From positions 1,458,501 to 1,522,500 of the forward strand of contig NZ_CP133605.1 in assembly GCF_031199965.1 (NCBI RefSeq): a stretch of DNA of 64,000 bases, written 5' to 3'. The notes beneath the pieces were generated by a model. That model was not told where the DNA came from. It did not search any database and was given only the letters and a program-made list of their open reading frames with translations. How positions within the stretch are numbered: position 1 is the first letter of the stretch; every line of letters starts with the position of its first letter. This DNA is from Paenibacillus sp. D2_2. GTDB lineage: Bacteria > Bacillota > Bacilli > Paenibacillales > Paenibacillaceae. The translations under genes and the position numbers were made by a program. Below, piece after piece: positions 28,924 to 38,139 of this stretch.

Positions 28924-30676
28924 ATGAGATGGAAAAGTCCTAAAATGTTCGCAGCACTTCTGTTAGCGACTACGGTACTCGTTAGCGGATGCGGCAACTC
29001 CGGAAACAATGATAAAACGGCTAGCAATGCAGGAAACAGCGGCAGCAACAACTCGGGAACCAATGTGTCACAAAATGCTGATGAAAATGTAATGGATACA
29101 AGCCCGATTACATTCACTTTCTTCGGTGCCGATTCCAGCCCGAACTGGAACAACATGCAGGATGATGTTGGTAAGGTGATTACGGAAAAGACCGGTGTAA
29201 CGATTAACGCTGAGTATGATGTAGGCAGCGGCGGCGGAGAGCAAAAAATCGGTATGATGGCGGCGAGCGGCGAAGTTCCTGATATCATTTTTGCAAAAGG
29301 CAGCTTGTCTAAATTAGTTGATGCAGGTCTCGTTATCGATTTGACCGAACTGATTGATAAATATGCTCCTAACATTAAGAAAGTGTACAGTGCAAATATG
29401 AACCGTCTGAAATACAGCAATGAGGATCAAGCGATCTATCAACTTCCTACAAACGTAGGTGTTGATCAGCAGTATTTTGAAGCTGGCGGCGGTTTCGAAG
29501 TTCAACAGCGTGTTCTGAAGGAGCTCGGTTATCCGAAGATTCGTACTGTTCAAGATTTCGAGAATGTGTTGAAGGAGTATGTAGCGAAGCATCCTACTAC
29601 GGATGGCCAGCCAACAATTCCACTTACATTGAATGCTGACGACTGGAGAATTATGATCAGCGTTACGAACCCGGCATTCTTGTCTACTGGCGCACCGGAC
29701 GATGGTGAATACTATGTTAACCCTCAAACTTATGAGGCTATGCTTCACTACAAACGTCCTGAAGAAAAGGAATATTTTCGTTGGTTGAACCATATGTACA
29801 ATGAAGGATTGCTAGATAGAGATACCTTCGTACAAAAGGATGACCAATATAAAGCAAAAATTGCTAGCGGTCGCGTGCTTGGCTTGATTGACCAAAAATG
29901 GGGTTACCAAGATGCTGAGAACGCGGTCAAGACAGCAGGTCATGATGAATATACTTACGGGCATTTCCCAGTTACTCTAACTGATGAGTATGAAGATCAT
30001 TCCTTCCAATCCGCTGGGGTTGACGGTTACGGTATTGCAATTACAACGGCTTGTAAAGATCCGGTTCGTGCGATCCAGTTCCTTGACTGGATGTCTTCCG
30101 ATGAAGGCCAAGTGCTCAGAAATTGGGGTGTTGAGGGTAAACAATATAACGTTGAAAATGGAGTTCGCGTTATTCCTGCAGATGTTCAACAACGCAAAGT
30201 TACAGATAATACGAACTTCACTAAAGAATCGGGTATCGGTCTATATCTGATCTTCGGTGCTCGTTACGGCGATGGTGTTAAGGATCCATCCGGAAGCTAC
30301 TATACAACTAGCTTCCCAGAGCAAATTGTTGCAGATTATACAAATGCTGAGAAGGAAACATTGGCTGCTTACGGTGCAACAACATGGAAGGACCTGTTCC
30401 CAAGTGAAAGTGCATTCCCACCTAAAGAATGGGGCGCATTGTACAACATGCCAGGTTCCAACTGATGGTGACTATCAAGTGATCTTCCAAAAAACACAAG
30501 ATATTATCCGCAAGAAAATTCCTGAAGCTATTTTAGCTAAACCTGCCGATTTCGACGGTATCTATGATGGCTTCATCGAAGATCTGAACAAAGCGGGCGC
30601 TGAAAAAATGGAATCTGAATATACCGAGCTCGTTAAACAACGTGTGTCCCTATTCACAGGAAAAGAAGTTAAATAA
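28924..30676 (+). CDS. LipO/YtcQ-type oligosaccharide-binding lipoprotein (frameshift)
   Basis: About 583 aa. The signal peptide ends in the lipobox TVLVSGC, then a Ser/Asn/Gly-rich linker, then the large binding fold typical of LplA/YtcQ proteins that take long oligosaccharides. The start is the ATG at 28924 behind GAGGGGG. The frame breaks at 30454: CCAGGTTCCAACTGA should lose one G, restoring NMPVPTDGDYQVIFQKTQDI and the end at 30676 (VSLFTGKEVK). The long fold and YesM/YesN setting suggest plant-cell-wall oligosaccharides as ligand. Confidence 0.88.
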
Positions 30677-30679
30677 TGA

Positions 30680-30827
30680 GTTCGCTTTTGATCACGAAGT
30701 AACACTGAGAGCGTATTCGGCATCGAATCTTGAATTCAGCCGGGTCTTCCGGTGCTCACGTACAAAATACGTACGCTCCGCTCCTCAGACCCTAGCTTCA
30801 TCCAACCTTCTCGGTGCTGAAAACCGA
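30680..30827 (-). repeat. Dispersed repeat, copy D (both termini trimmed)
   Basis: Begins within TTCGCTTTTGATCACG and ends at GGTGCTGAAAACCGA, keeping the interior blocks of copy B in the same orientation. The outer inverted termini (TTCAAAAAGTC and its complement) are absent, so this copy would no longer be mobile by a terminal-repeat mechanism. Confidence 0.8.
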
Positions 30828-30841
30828 AATATAAAGATTGA

Positions 30842-30886
30842 GAAAGGACCTCGAATCCATATTTTTGTGGAGGATGAGGTCTTTTC
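30842..30886 (+). terminator. Probable terminator before the GH95 gene
   Basis: GAAAGGACCTC pairs with GAGGTCTTTTC (11 bp with one G-T pair), with an inner ATCC/GGAT. The T run is part of the stem. Confidence 0.55.
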
Positions 30887-30964
30887 TACAGGGGATTCAT
30901 ATGGGATGAAGAATTAAATACACATAAGCTGTTGAGGTGAAAAGGAAAGAAGGCGGTGACAAGA

Positions 30965-33357
30965 ATGACGGTAAACGATGATAGAGAGGCTTCATGGAAA
31001 TTATGGTATAAGCAGCCCGCTTCCTGTTGGGAAGAAGCCTTGCCAGTTGGAAACGGACGGATCGGCGGGATGGTTCACGGTGGGGGACAAGCGAGCTTAT
31101 TTCATTGAATGAGGACACACTATGGTCTGGATTTCCGCGTGATCCGCAAAATTACGAAGCGCTGCGGCATTTGCAGTCGGTCAGGGATCTTATATTTTCC
31201 GGGAAATATAAAGAGGCTGAAGCAATAGTGGAGAGAAGTATGCTTGGTCCGCGGTCGGAAGCCTATTTACCACTCGGAAATTTGAGGATCGATCATCATA
31301 GTATTGGGGAAATGGCGGACTATGAACGTGAATTGAATCTGGATACGGGAATGGCCACAGTTCGCTTCCAAAGTGGGGGAACAACGATCACACGCGAAGT
31401 TTATGTCAGTGCTGTTGATCAGGTATTGGTTGTCCATATAGACTCCGAAGATCGCTCTCCACTCTCGATTACCATATCCTTGGACTCGCCGTTGAAGAGT
31501 TTAACTGAAGCAAGGGCACAGGACGGATGTCTAGTTATGCGCGGATCATGTCCGAGCCATATTGCGGACAATTATAGGGGAGACCATCCCCAGTCCGTTC
31601 TATATGAAGATGGCCGTGGATTAAGCTTCGCGACACAAGTAAGTGTCCGGCATGAAGCAGGAAGGATCATTGCTACAGACGATAATAAACTGCGAATAGA
31701 GGATGCGCGGAGCATTACGCTTCTATTGACGGCTGCTACTGATTTTAAAGGCTATAATGTGATGCCTGGGCAGGAGGATGAATCGTGCTCCATGCCGGAA
31801 GCGTCTTGCAGCTCAGTGTTGCAATCGGTTCTGAGTATCAGTGATGTTGAACTTCGCAGCAGACATATTGAGGACCACAGAGCTTTGTTCCGTCGGGTGG
31901 AACTGGAATTGGGCGAGGAAAAGACTGAGGTTAAGAGGACTGCGATATTAAAGTCAACGGATGAACGGCTGATTGCCTACCAAGCGGGAGGAAGTGACCC
32001 AGAACTTGAGGCATTATATTTTCATTATGGACGATATCTATTAATGGCCAGCTCTAGACCGGGGACGCAGGCGACTAATCTGCAGGGTATCTGGAATCCT
32101 CACTTGCAGCCACCTTGGAACAGCAATTATACGACGAATATTAATACGGAGATGAACTATTGGCTCGCTGAAGTATGCAATTTAAGCGAATGTCATGAAC
32201 CGTTGATCAATATGGTGCAAGAGATTAGTGTAGCCGGAGCGCGAACCGCGAGAATACACTACGGTTGCAATGGCTGGACAGCTCATCATAATGTAGATCT
32301 TTGGCGGATATCTACACCTTCGGATGGAAGTGCAAGCTGGGCCTTCTGGCCAATGGGCGGGGTATGGCTGAGCCGCCATCTATGGGAGCATTATGCTTAT
32401 ACACTAGATAAAGTTTATCTTGAAGAGACGGCTTATCCTTTACTGAAAGGAGCTGCCGAGTTCTGTCTTGATTGGCTCGTTCCGGGACCGGATGGTGTAT
32501 TGGTTACGGCCCCTTCGACATCTCCAGAGAATATTTTCCGGACAGAGAGTGGGGAGCCTTGTAGTGTCTCGTACGCGTCAACGATGGATTTGTTCTTAAT
32601 CCGTGAGTTGTTAGGTCATTGTATCGAGGCTGCTCGAGTTCTTGAAAAGGACGAAGAGTGGACGGAGCTTCTTAGAAGTACGATGGAGAGAATGGCGATG
32701 CCGCAGATCGGGGCTGACGGGCGATTGCTGGAATGGGTCCATCCTTTTGCAGAGAATGAACCGGGGCATCGTCATGTATCTCATCTGTGTGGTCTATATC
32801 CTGGAGATGCCATAACGTTGGAAAAGACACCTGAGTTGGCGGAAGCCGCCAGACAGTCGCTCGATTATCGGATTGCGAATGGGGGAGGCCATACCGGCTG
32901 GAGCTGCGCCTGGTTGATTAACCTATACGCTAGGCTGAGGGATGGGGATAGCGCCTATCATTATGTCAGGACGTTGCTATCGCGCTCAACCTATCCTAAT
33001 TTATTTGATGCCCACCCTCCATTTCAGATCGATGGCAATTTTGGAGGAACGGCTGGCATCGCCGAGATGCTGATGCAGAGTCATCAGGGGAGAATTGATC
33101 TGTTGCCGGCACTACCAGTAGCTTGGTCTTCAGGGCGTGTGACGGGACTGAAAGCGAGAGGGAACTTCACGGTGGATATCGCTTGGGAGAATGGACGTCT
33201 AAGCTCGGCATCCATCCTTGCGGCCGAATCGGGCTGGTGCAGTGTAAGTTATGCTGAGCCTTTGAGCATTTCAAGCCCGGCTGGAGATGTGAAGGCAGAC
33301 GGAAATCGTGTTTGGCTTGAAGCGGGTACGCGCTATTCTGTGAAGTGTGGACATTAA
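30965..33357 (+). CDS. GH95 alpha-L-fucosidase (frameshift near the N-terminus)
   Basis: About 797 aa, no signal peptide. The start is the ATG at 30965 (MTVNDDREASWKLWYKQPAS). The G5 run at 31082-31086 is one base short; adding a G joins EALPVGNGRIGGMVHGG to TSELISLNEDTLWSGFPRDP, the family's N-terminal signature. GH95 hallmarks: LQGIWNPHLQPPWNSNYTTN, HHNVDLWR, APSTSPEN (general acid region), GGGHTGWSCAWLINLYARL and PFQIDGNFGGTAGIAEMLMQ. GH95 enzymes are inverting alpha-1,2-L-fucosidases (some act on galactose). Here it would remove terminal fucose from imported xyloglucan oligosaccharides. Confidence 0.92.
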
Positions 33358-33405
33358 GTGGAAATACTACAGCTAATCCGCTGGTCCATTTCGATCAGGG
33401 GGAAA

Positions 33406-33539
33406 TAACTGTAAAACCTACAATTAAATCTGCTGATTTAATCCCTGCACTCAAAAACGGCAAAATTAACTGTTCAAAATGCAATTAATTACTGATATTG
33501 CTAGGTAAGTTGAAATTTAACTGTAGGAAATACAACTAA
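33406..33539. repeat. Three TAACTGT...CAATTAA motifs
   Basis: TAACTGTAAAACCTACAATTAA (first 20 bases at 33406-33425), a related copy at 33467-33488 (TAACTGTTCAAAATGCAATT) and a third at 33518-33539 (TAACTGTAGGAAATACAACT). A partial copy stands at 33359-33376. They are spaced 61 and 51 bp apart in a non-coding gap between convergent genes. Confidence 0.55.
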
Positions 33540-33607
33540 CGTTACCAAAGCGTTCTCCTTCTAGTCGAAAACGGTTAGATCAAGTTTATATGAACACAAA
33601 ATAGAGC

Positions 33608-33641
33608 AAAGGCAGGGTAGCTCATGCTCTATCCTGCCTTT
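33608..33641. terminator. Bidirectional terminator between GH95 and araC-type gene
   Basis: AAAGGCAGG (33608-33616) pairs with CCTGCCTTT (33633-33641), with A and T flanks on both sides. It lies between convergent genes. Confidence 0.8.
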
Positions 33642-33655
33642 TGCCTCGGTGGAAA

Positions 33656-34522
33656 CTAATGCAGCTTGCGAAATTGCTGTGGCGTCATGCCGGTATGCTT
33701 ACGGAATGTAGCGATGAAGTGACTTGTATCGCGAAATCCGGTTTCTTGGGCGATGACTGCAACGGTTTGTGTGGAATCTGCAGCTAGCTTCTCCTTAGCT
33801 TTATGAATTCTCATTTGCACCAAATAGGCGTAGGGTGAGAGATCGAATGTATTTTGGAACAGCTGACTTAGATGACGTCCTGACACATTGAGCACATCAG
33901 CCAGATTATCCAGCCCGATATCGGCGTTGTAATAATTACTCTCCATCCATCTGAGCAGAGGGGCGAGCTTCTCCATATTACGTGTCACTGACGAATTGCT
34001 AACCTGCCCAAATTTACTGAGTAGGCCGAGGAAGCGATATGCGTTCGCGGATGCTTCAAGTCCGAACAAATCTGGGCCTTTTCCTATACTCTCGATCATT
34101 TCACTCAGGAAGTAGGCAAGAGGAGAATCCTTTTCCCAACGAAAAAAGTTAGATTCACGAATGCCGAAGGCAGATAGAATCGCTCCGGCCGCTTCCCCGC
34201 CGAAAGTTAAATAGAAGGTAGACCATTTTGTATCGCTAATAGATTCATAGGCATGAGGCATCCCGGGCGGAAGCAGCACGCCGCTACCGCGAGTCAGCGT
34301 GAAGCTGCCTTGACCATAAGATAGTACGCCCTCGCCCTCATCTGTCTGCAGCCAGTGGTAGCAAGGGTACCCTTCCGGTCGATTGATTTTCTCTTGATTC
34401 GGATTGCATCCTACGCTCTCGACCTGAAGTGGAAGCTGCGGATTTCCAGATGGGGAGAAGACGAATCTCCGCCAGCCCGGGGCTTCTGTAGGCAACGCGG
34501 TTCTATCCATTTGACACCTCAC
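33656..34522 (-). CDS. AraC-family regulator with cupin-type arabinose-binding domain
   Basis: 288 aa. The N-terminal part (about 20-150) is an AraC-binding cupin (GVLLPPGMPHAYESISDTKW). The C-terminal AraC domain (about 188-288) has LADVLNVSGRHLSQLFQNTF and IAQETGFRDTSHFIATFRKH, then TGMTPQQFRKLH. It is divergent from the GH42 gene, with repeat copy E and an 18 bp palindrome between them, and probably controls it. Confidence 0.9.
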   Translation of the reverse strand: MRCQMDRTALPTEAPGWRRFVFSPSGNPQLPLQVESVGCNPNQEKINRPEGYPCYHWLQTDEGEGVLSYGQGSFTLTRGSGVLLPPGMPHAYESISDTKWSTFYLTFGGEAAGAILSAFGIRESNFFRWEKDSPLAYFLSEMIESIGKGPDLFGLEASANAYRFLGLLSKFGQVSNSSVTRNMEKLAPLLRWMESNYYNADIGLDNLADVLNVSGRHLSQLFQNTFDLSPYAYLVQMRIHKAKEKLAADSTQTVAVIAQETGFRDTSHFIATFRKHTGMTPQQFRKLH

Positions 34523-34533
34523 TTATAGTTTGT

Positions 34534-34771
34534 GTTTAAAAAGACCAGTTTTCAGCACCGAAGCTTATGCTTTCGATGTGCGTTTCTTCGAAACGCTTCA
34601 GTTGAATGAAGCTAGGGTCTGAGGAGCGGAGCTACACGTTTTCGTAGAAAACGACTTCGAAAGCATATGCTTGTAGTTGGTACGTGAGCACCGGAAGACC
34701 CGGCTGAGTTCAAGATTCAATGTCGAATAGCTTCATGATTTACTTCGTGATCAAAAGTGGACTTTTTAAAC
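34534..34771 (+). repeat. Dispersed repeat, copy E (expanded, 238 bp)
   Basis: Begins GTTTAAAAAGACCAG and ends GGACTTTTTAAAC, a perfect terminal inverted pair over GTTTAAAAAG. Two extra blocks are inserted relative to copies A and B: AAGCTTATGCTTTCGA plus a TTCTTCGAAACG hairpin on the left, and CGTTTTCGTAGAAAACG plus TCGAAAGCATATGCTT on the right. The two blocks are complementary at 15 of 16 positions, so they can form a side stem. Confidence 0.8.
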
Positions 34772-34849
34772 TACCTATGATAGTTCCATATTATTATATT
34801 TAGTTTCAATTATATTATATATAATGCGGAAAGTAATGACGTTACAATT

Positions 34850-34867
34850 GAAATATAATTATATTTC
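34850..34867. promoter_or_regulatory. Perfect 18 bp palindrome upstream of GH42
   Basis: GAAATATAATTATATTTC reads the same on both strands and ends 23 bp before the GH42 start. It may be an operator, though AT-rich palindromes also arise by chance. Confidence 0.45.
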
Positions 34868-34889
34868 TGGATAAAGGATGTGGCTTGCA

Positions 34890-36917
34890 GTGATCAATAA
34901 TAAGCTTCCGAAGATATGGTATGGCGGAGATTATAATCCTGAACAGTGGGACCCGGAGACCTGGAAAGAGGACGAGCGTATGTTCAAGCTCGCGGGGATC
35001 GATGTGGCTACGATCAACGTGTTCTCCTGGGCGATGCTTCAACCGGACGAAGTGACCTATGATTTCTCAGTTCTGGATGCAACGATGGACCGCTTGTACA
35101 AGAGCGGAGGATATGCTTGTCTGGCAACGAGTACCGCAGCTCACCCGGCATGGATGGCCAAAAAATATTCGGATGTAACAAGAGTCGATGCACATGGGAG
35201 AAAGCGCAGATTCGGAGGACGCCATAACTCTTGTCCGAATTCGCCTACTTATCGTAAATATGCGGCACTCATGGCCGGAAAGTTGGCCGAGCGCTATAAA
35301 GATCATCCGGCGCTGTTAGTTTGGCATGTATCCAATGAATACGGCGGTTACTGCTATTGTGATAACTGTGCAAAAGCTTTCCGTGTCTGGCTTAAGGAGC
35401 GCTATAGTACAATTGATAATTTGAACCGTGCTTGGAACACGCGCTTCTGGGGACACACTTTCTATGATTGGGATGAAGTTGTGCCTCCGAATGAGCTGAG
35501 CGAGGAGTGGGATGGAAATCGGACGAACTTCCAAGGAATTTCACTGGATTACCGCCGTTTCCAATCGGATAGCCTGCTGGAAGCCTATAAGTTAGAGTAT
35601 GAGGAAATCAAGAAATATACACCGGACGTTCCTGTAACTACGAACCTGATGGGATTGTATCCTGAACTCGATTATTTTAAATGGGCCGAGTACCTCAATG
35701 TCGTCTCTTGGGATAACTATCCTGCTCTTGATACTCCAGTTAGTTACACGGCGATGACGCATGACTTGATGCGTGGACTGAAGAGTGGCCAGCCTTTCAT
35801 GCTGATGGAGCAGACACCGAGTCAGCAGAACTGGCAGGCGTACAACTCGTTGAAGCGACCGGGCGTAATGCGTCTATGGAGCTACCAGGCTGTTGCACAT
35901 GGTGCTGATACCGTCATGTTCTTCCAGTTGCGCCGCTCGATTGGAGCCTGCGAGAAATACCATGGAGCAGTCATCGAGCATGTCGGTCATGAGCATACCC
36001 GCGTCTTCCGTGAGTGTGCTGAGCTTGGTCAGGAATTGCAGGTATTATCTGATAAGCTGCTTGATTCAAGGGCTCATGCCAAGGTAGCGATTCTGTTCGA
36101 TTGGGAGAACCGCTGGGCTGTCGGGTTGTCTAGTGGGCCGACGGTCGCTCTAGATTACGTGAAGGAAGTCCATAAGTATTATGATGCTCTTTTCAAGATG
36201 AATATTGAAGTAGACATGGCTGGTGTTCATGAGGATCTGAGCAAGTATGATATCGTGATTGCCCCAGTGATGTATATGGTGAAGGATGGCTTTGCGAAGA
36301 AAATGGAGGATTACGTAGCTGCCGGAGGCACTTTCGTAACAACCTTCTTCAGTGGGATCGTTAACGAGAATGATCTGGTTACGCTTGGTGGTTATCCGGG
36401 AGAATTGCGTTCCGTGCTTGGCATTTGGGCAGAGGAGATCGATGCCTTGTTCCCAGATCAGCACAATCAGATCGTGATGAAGCAGGCTTGGGGTGAGCTG
36501 CAGGGAGAGTATGAATGCGGCTTGCTCTGCGATTTGATCCATTCGGAGGGGGCCGAGGTGCTAGCCGAATATGGTTCGGATTTCTACCAAGGTATGCCGG
36601 TTCTGACCGTAAACCGTTATGGCAAGGGCAAGGCTTATTATGTAGCCAGCAGTCCGGAAGCAGCTTTTCTTGATGGGTTCCTAGCTAATCTGTGCGCGGA
36701 GAAGGGAATTGAGCCACTTCTGAATGCACCGGCTGGAGTTGAGACTACCCGACGTGTGAAGGATGGTAACTCCTATCTATTCTTATTGAATCACAATGCA
36801 TCTGATGTTGAGGTTGATCTTGGATCAATAGAAGCTGTTGATCTTCTTACGACAGAGCGTGTGAGTGGCAAGATTGTCGTTCCAGGCCGAGGGGTCAAGA
36901 TCTTGGAGCACCGTTGA
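34890..36917 (+). CDS. GH42 beta-galactosidase
   Basis: About 675 aa, no signal peptide. I choose GTG at 34890, with AAAGGATG about 9 bases upstream; an ATG at 34878 would overlap that ribosome site. N-terminal barrel opens IWYGGDYNPEQWDPETWKED; acid/base Glu (about 150) is in LVWHVSNEYGGYCYCDNC and nucleophile Glu (about 307) in FMLMEQTPSQQNWQ. The cysteine cluster CYCDNC fits the zinc-binding form of GH42. Domains B (trimerisation) and C follow. It should remove beta-galactose from imported oligosaccharides. The codons are uninterrupted. Confidence 0.93.
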   Translation: MINNKLPKIWYGGDYNPEQWDPETWKEDERMFKLAGIDVATINVFSWAMLQPDEVTYDFSVLDATMDRLYKSGGYACLATSTAAHPAWMAKKYSDVTRVDAHGRKRRFGGRHNSCPNSPTYRKYAALMAGKLAERYKDHPALLVWHVSNEYGGYCYCDNCAKAFRVWLKERYSTIDNLNRAWNTRFWGHTFYDWDEVVPPNELSEEWDGNRTNFQGISLDYRRFQSDSLLEAYKLEYEEIKKYTPDVPVTTNLMGLYPELDYFKWAEYLNVVSWDNYPALDTPVSYTAMTHDLMRGLKSGQPFMLMEQTPSQQNWQAYNSLKRPGVMRLWSYQAVAHGADTVMFFQLRRSIGACEKYHGAVIEHVGHEHTRVFRECAELGQELQVLSDKLLDSRAHAKVAILFDWENRWAVGLSSGPTVALDYVKEVHKYYDALFKMNIEVDMAGVHEDLSKYDIVIAPVMYMVKDGFAKKMEDYVAAGGTFVTTFFSGIVNENDLVTLGGYPGELRSVLGIWAEEIDALFPDQHNQIVMKQAWGELQGEYECGLLCDLIHSEGAEVLAEYGSDFYQGMPVLTVNRYGKGKAYYVASSPEAAFLDGFLANLCAEKGIEPLLNAPAGVETTRRVKDGNSYLFLLNHNASDVEVDLGSIEAVDLLTTERVSGKIVVPGRGVKILEHR

Positions 36918-37000
36918 TAACTTTATTACTTAATCCAATCGTTATGAACAAAACATATTGAAAAATCCATAAGAAAGCAGTATTATCCGTATACACCGAT

Positions 37001-37028
37001 AAGCCACTCGACATCCTGCGAGTGGCTT
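37001..37028 (+). terminator. Terminator after GH42
   Basis: AAGCCACTCG (37001-37010) and CGAGTGGCTT (37019-37028) form a perfect 10 bp stem with an 8-base loop. Only a short mixed T stretch follows. Confidence 0.65.
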
Positions 37029-37051
37029 AATCTATATGGGGAGGAATAGAG

Positions 37052-38017
37052 TTGCAGAATGCAATAAGAAGAACTCTGGCACAAACTGAACTTGAACAAG
37101 CCATAAATACAACATTCGCAGGCGCCAAAAGCATCGTCCATACAGAAGAATTGACAGATGGAATGTATAATACTGCCTATACTTTAACCTTGAGTGATGG
37201 AATGAAGGTTGTTCTTAAAGTTGCTCCCGATCCTTCGATCAAGTCGATGCGCTATGAAAAAGGAATGATGCGGAGTGAGGTAGAGGTGCTCCGTCTTTTA
37301 AGGGACCAAGGCGGTATTCCGGTTCCAGAAGTGTATTACTATACCGGAGATCAGACCAATCTGGAATATTTTGTTATGGAGTATATGTCCGGTGAGCCTT
37401 ACGTTAAAGTGAAGAAATCACTGCCTCAGGAAGAGAGAGGCGATCGAAGCTGAACTGGGCCGTCTAAATCGTTTGATTAACGACATTGAGGGTGAACGAT
37501 TCGGCTACTATGCTCTACAAGAGCAGCAAGGAATGAACTGGCAGGTTGTGATAGAGCCATGTTCGATGGAATTCTAGCGGACGCCCGTGATGCCGGAGTG
37601 GTCTTGCCCATGACAGAGGAAGAGATCTGGTCATTGCTTGATCAAGCGCAGGACAGTTTAGCAGAAGTTAAGACGCCTTGTCTGGTACATTGGGACTTGT
37701 GGGATGGTAATGTTTTTGTCCAGGACGGACGTATTACAGGCTTGATCGATTGTGAGCGTGCACTCTGGGGCGATTATTTGCTGGAATATAATTTTCGAGC
37801 AGTGTCGGGCCAATCTGCAGATTTCTTACGTGGCTATGGCATAGAGCAATTGACCCCATCCGAGAAGACTCGGAATCAAATTTATGAGTTGTATTTAGTC
37901 CTCATTCTACATATTGAATGTGCTTACCGGAAATACGATGATAAGAGGCATATCGAGTGGGTTGCAAATCTTTTGCAGAAGACATGGGATGGATTGGATA
38001 GGAGCGAAGACAAGTAG
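37052..38017 (+). CDS. APH-family phosphotransferase (two frameshifts)
   Basis: About 322 aa, aminoglycoside/homoserine-kinase-like fold. The start is TTG at 37052 behind GGGGAGGAA. N-lobe: TDGMYNTAYTLTLSDGMKVV, LKVAP and SEVEVLRLL. Catalytic loop: LVHWDLWDGNVFV with the DxxxxN pattern; metal Asp in GLIDCERALWGDY. The frame slips near 37431-37440, in an AG repeat (two bases lost or one gained), and again at 37554, where GAGCCATG should be GAGGCCATG; correction restores EAMFDGILADARDAGVVLP. The true substrate (aminoglycoside, choline, sugar) cannot be told from sequence alone. Confidence 0.8.
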
Positions 38018-38071
38018 GCACACTCGAGCCGCCGCGATATATCATTATTTCCACGACAGTTCAAATACAAA

Positions 38072-38110
38072 AAAAAGCTGACGTCAGCAATTTCGTGACG
38101 CCAGCTTTTT
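38072..38110. terminator. Bidirectional terminator between APH-like and M13 genes
   Basis: AAAAAGCTGACGTCA pairs with TGACGCCAGCTTTTT with one mismatch and a 9-base loop. A and T tracts flank both sides, and the two genes are convergent. Confidence 0.85.
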
Positions 38111-38139
38111 GTATATTACATTTAGCCAATTTTATAGGA

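Noticed and set aside
33406-33539. CRISPR array from the TAACTGT repeats
   Set aside because: Only three imperfect repeats of about 22 bp, no constant repeat, no cas genes; spacing is irregular.
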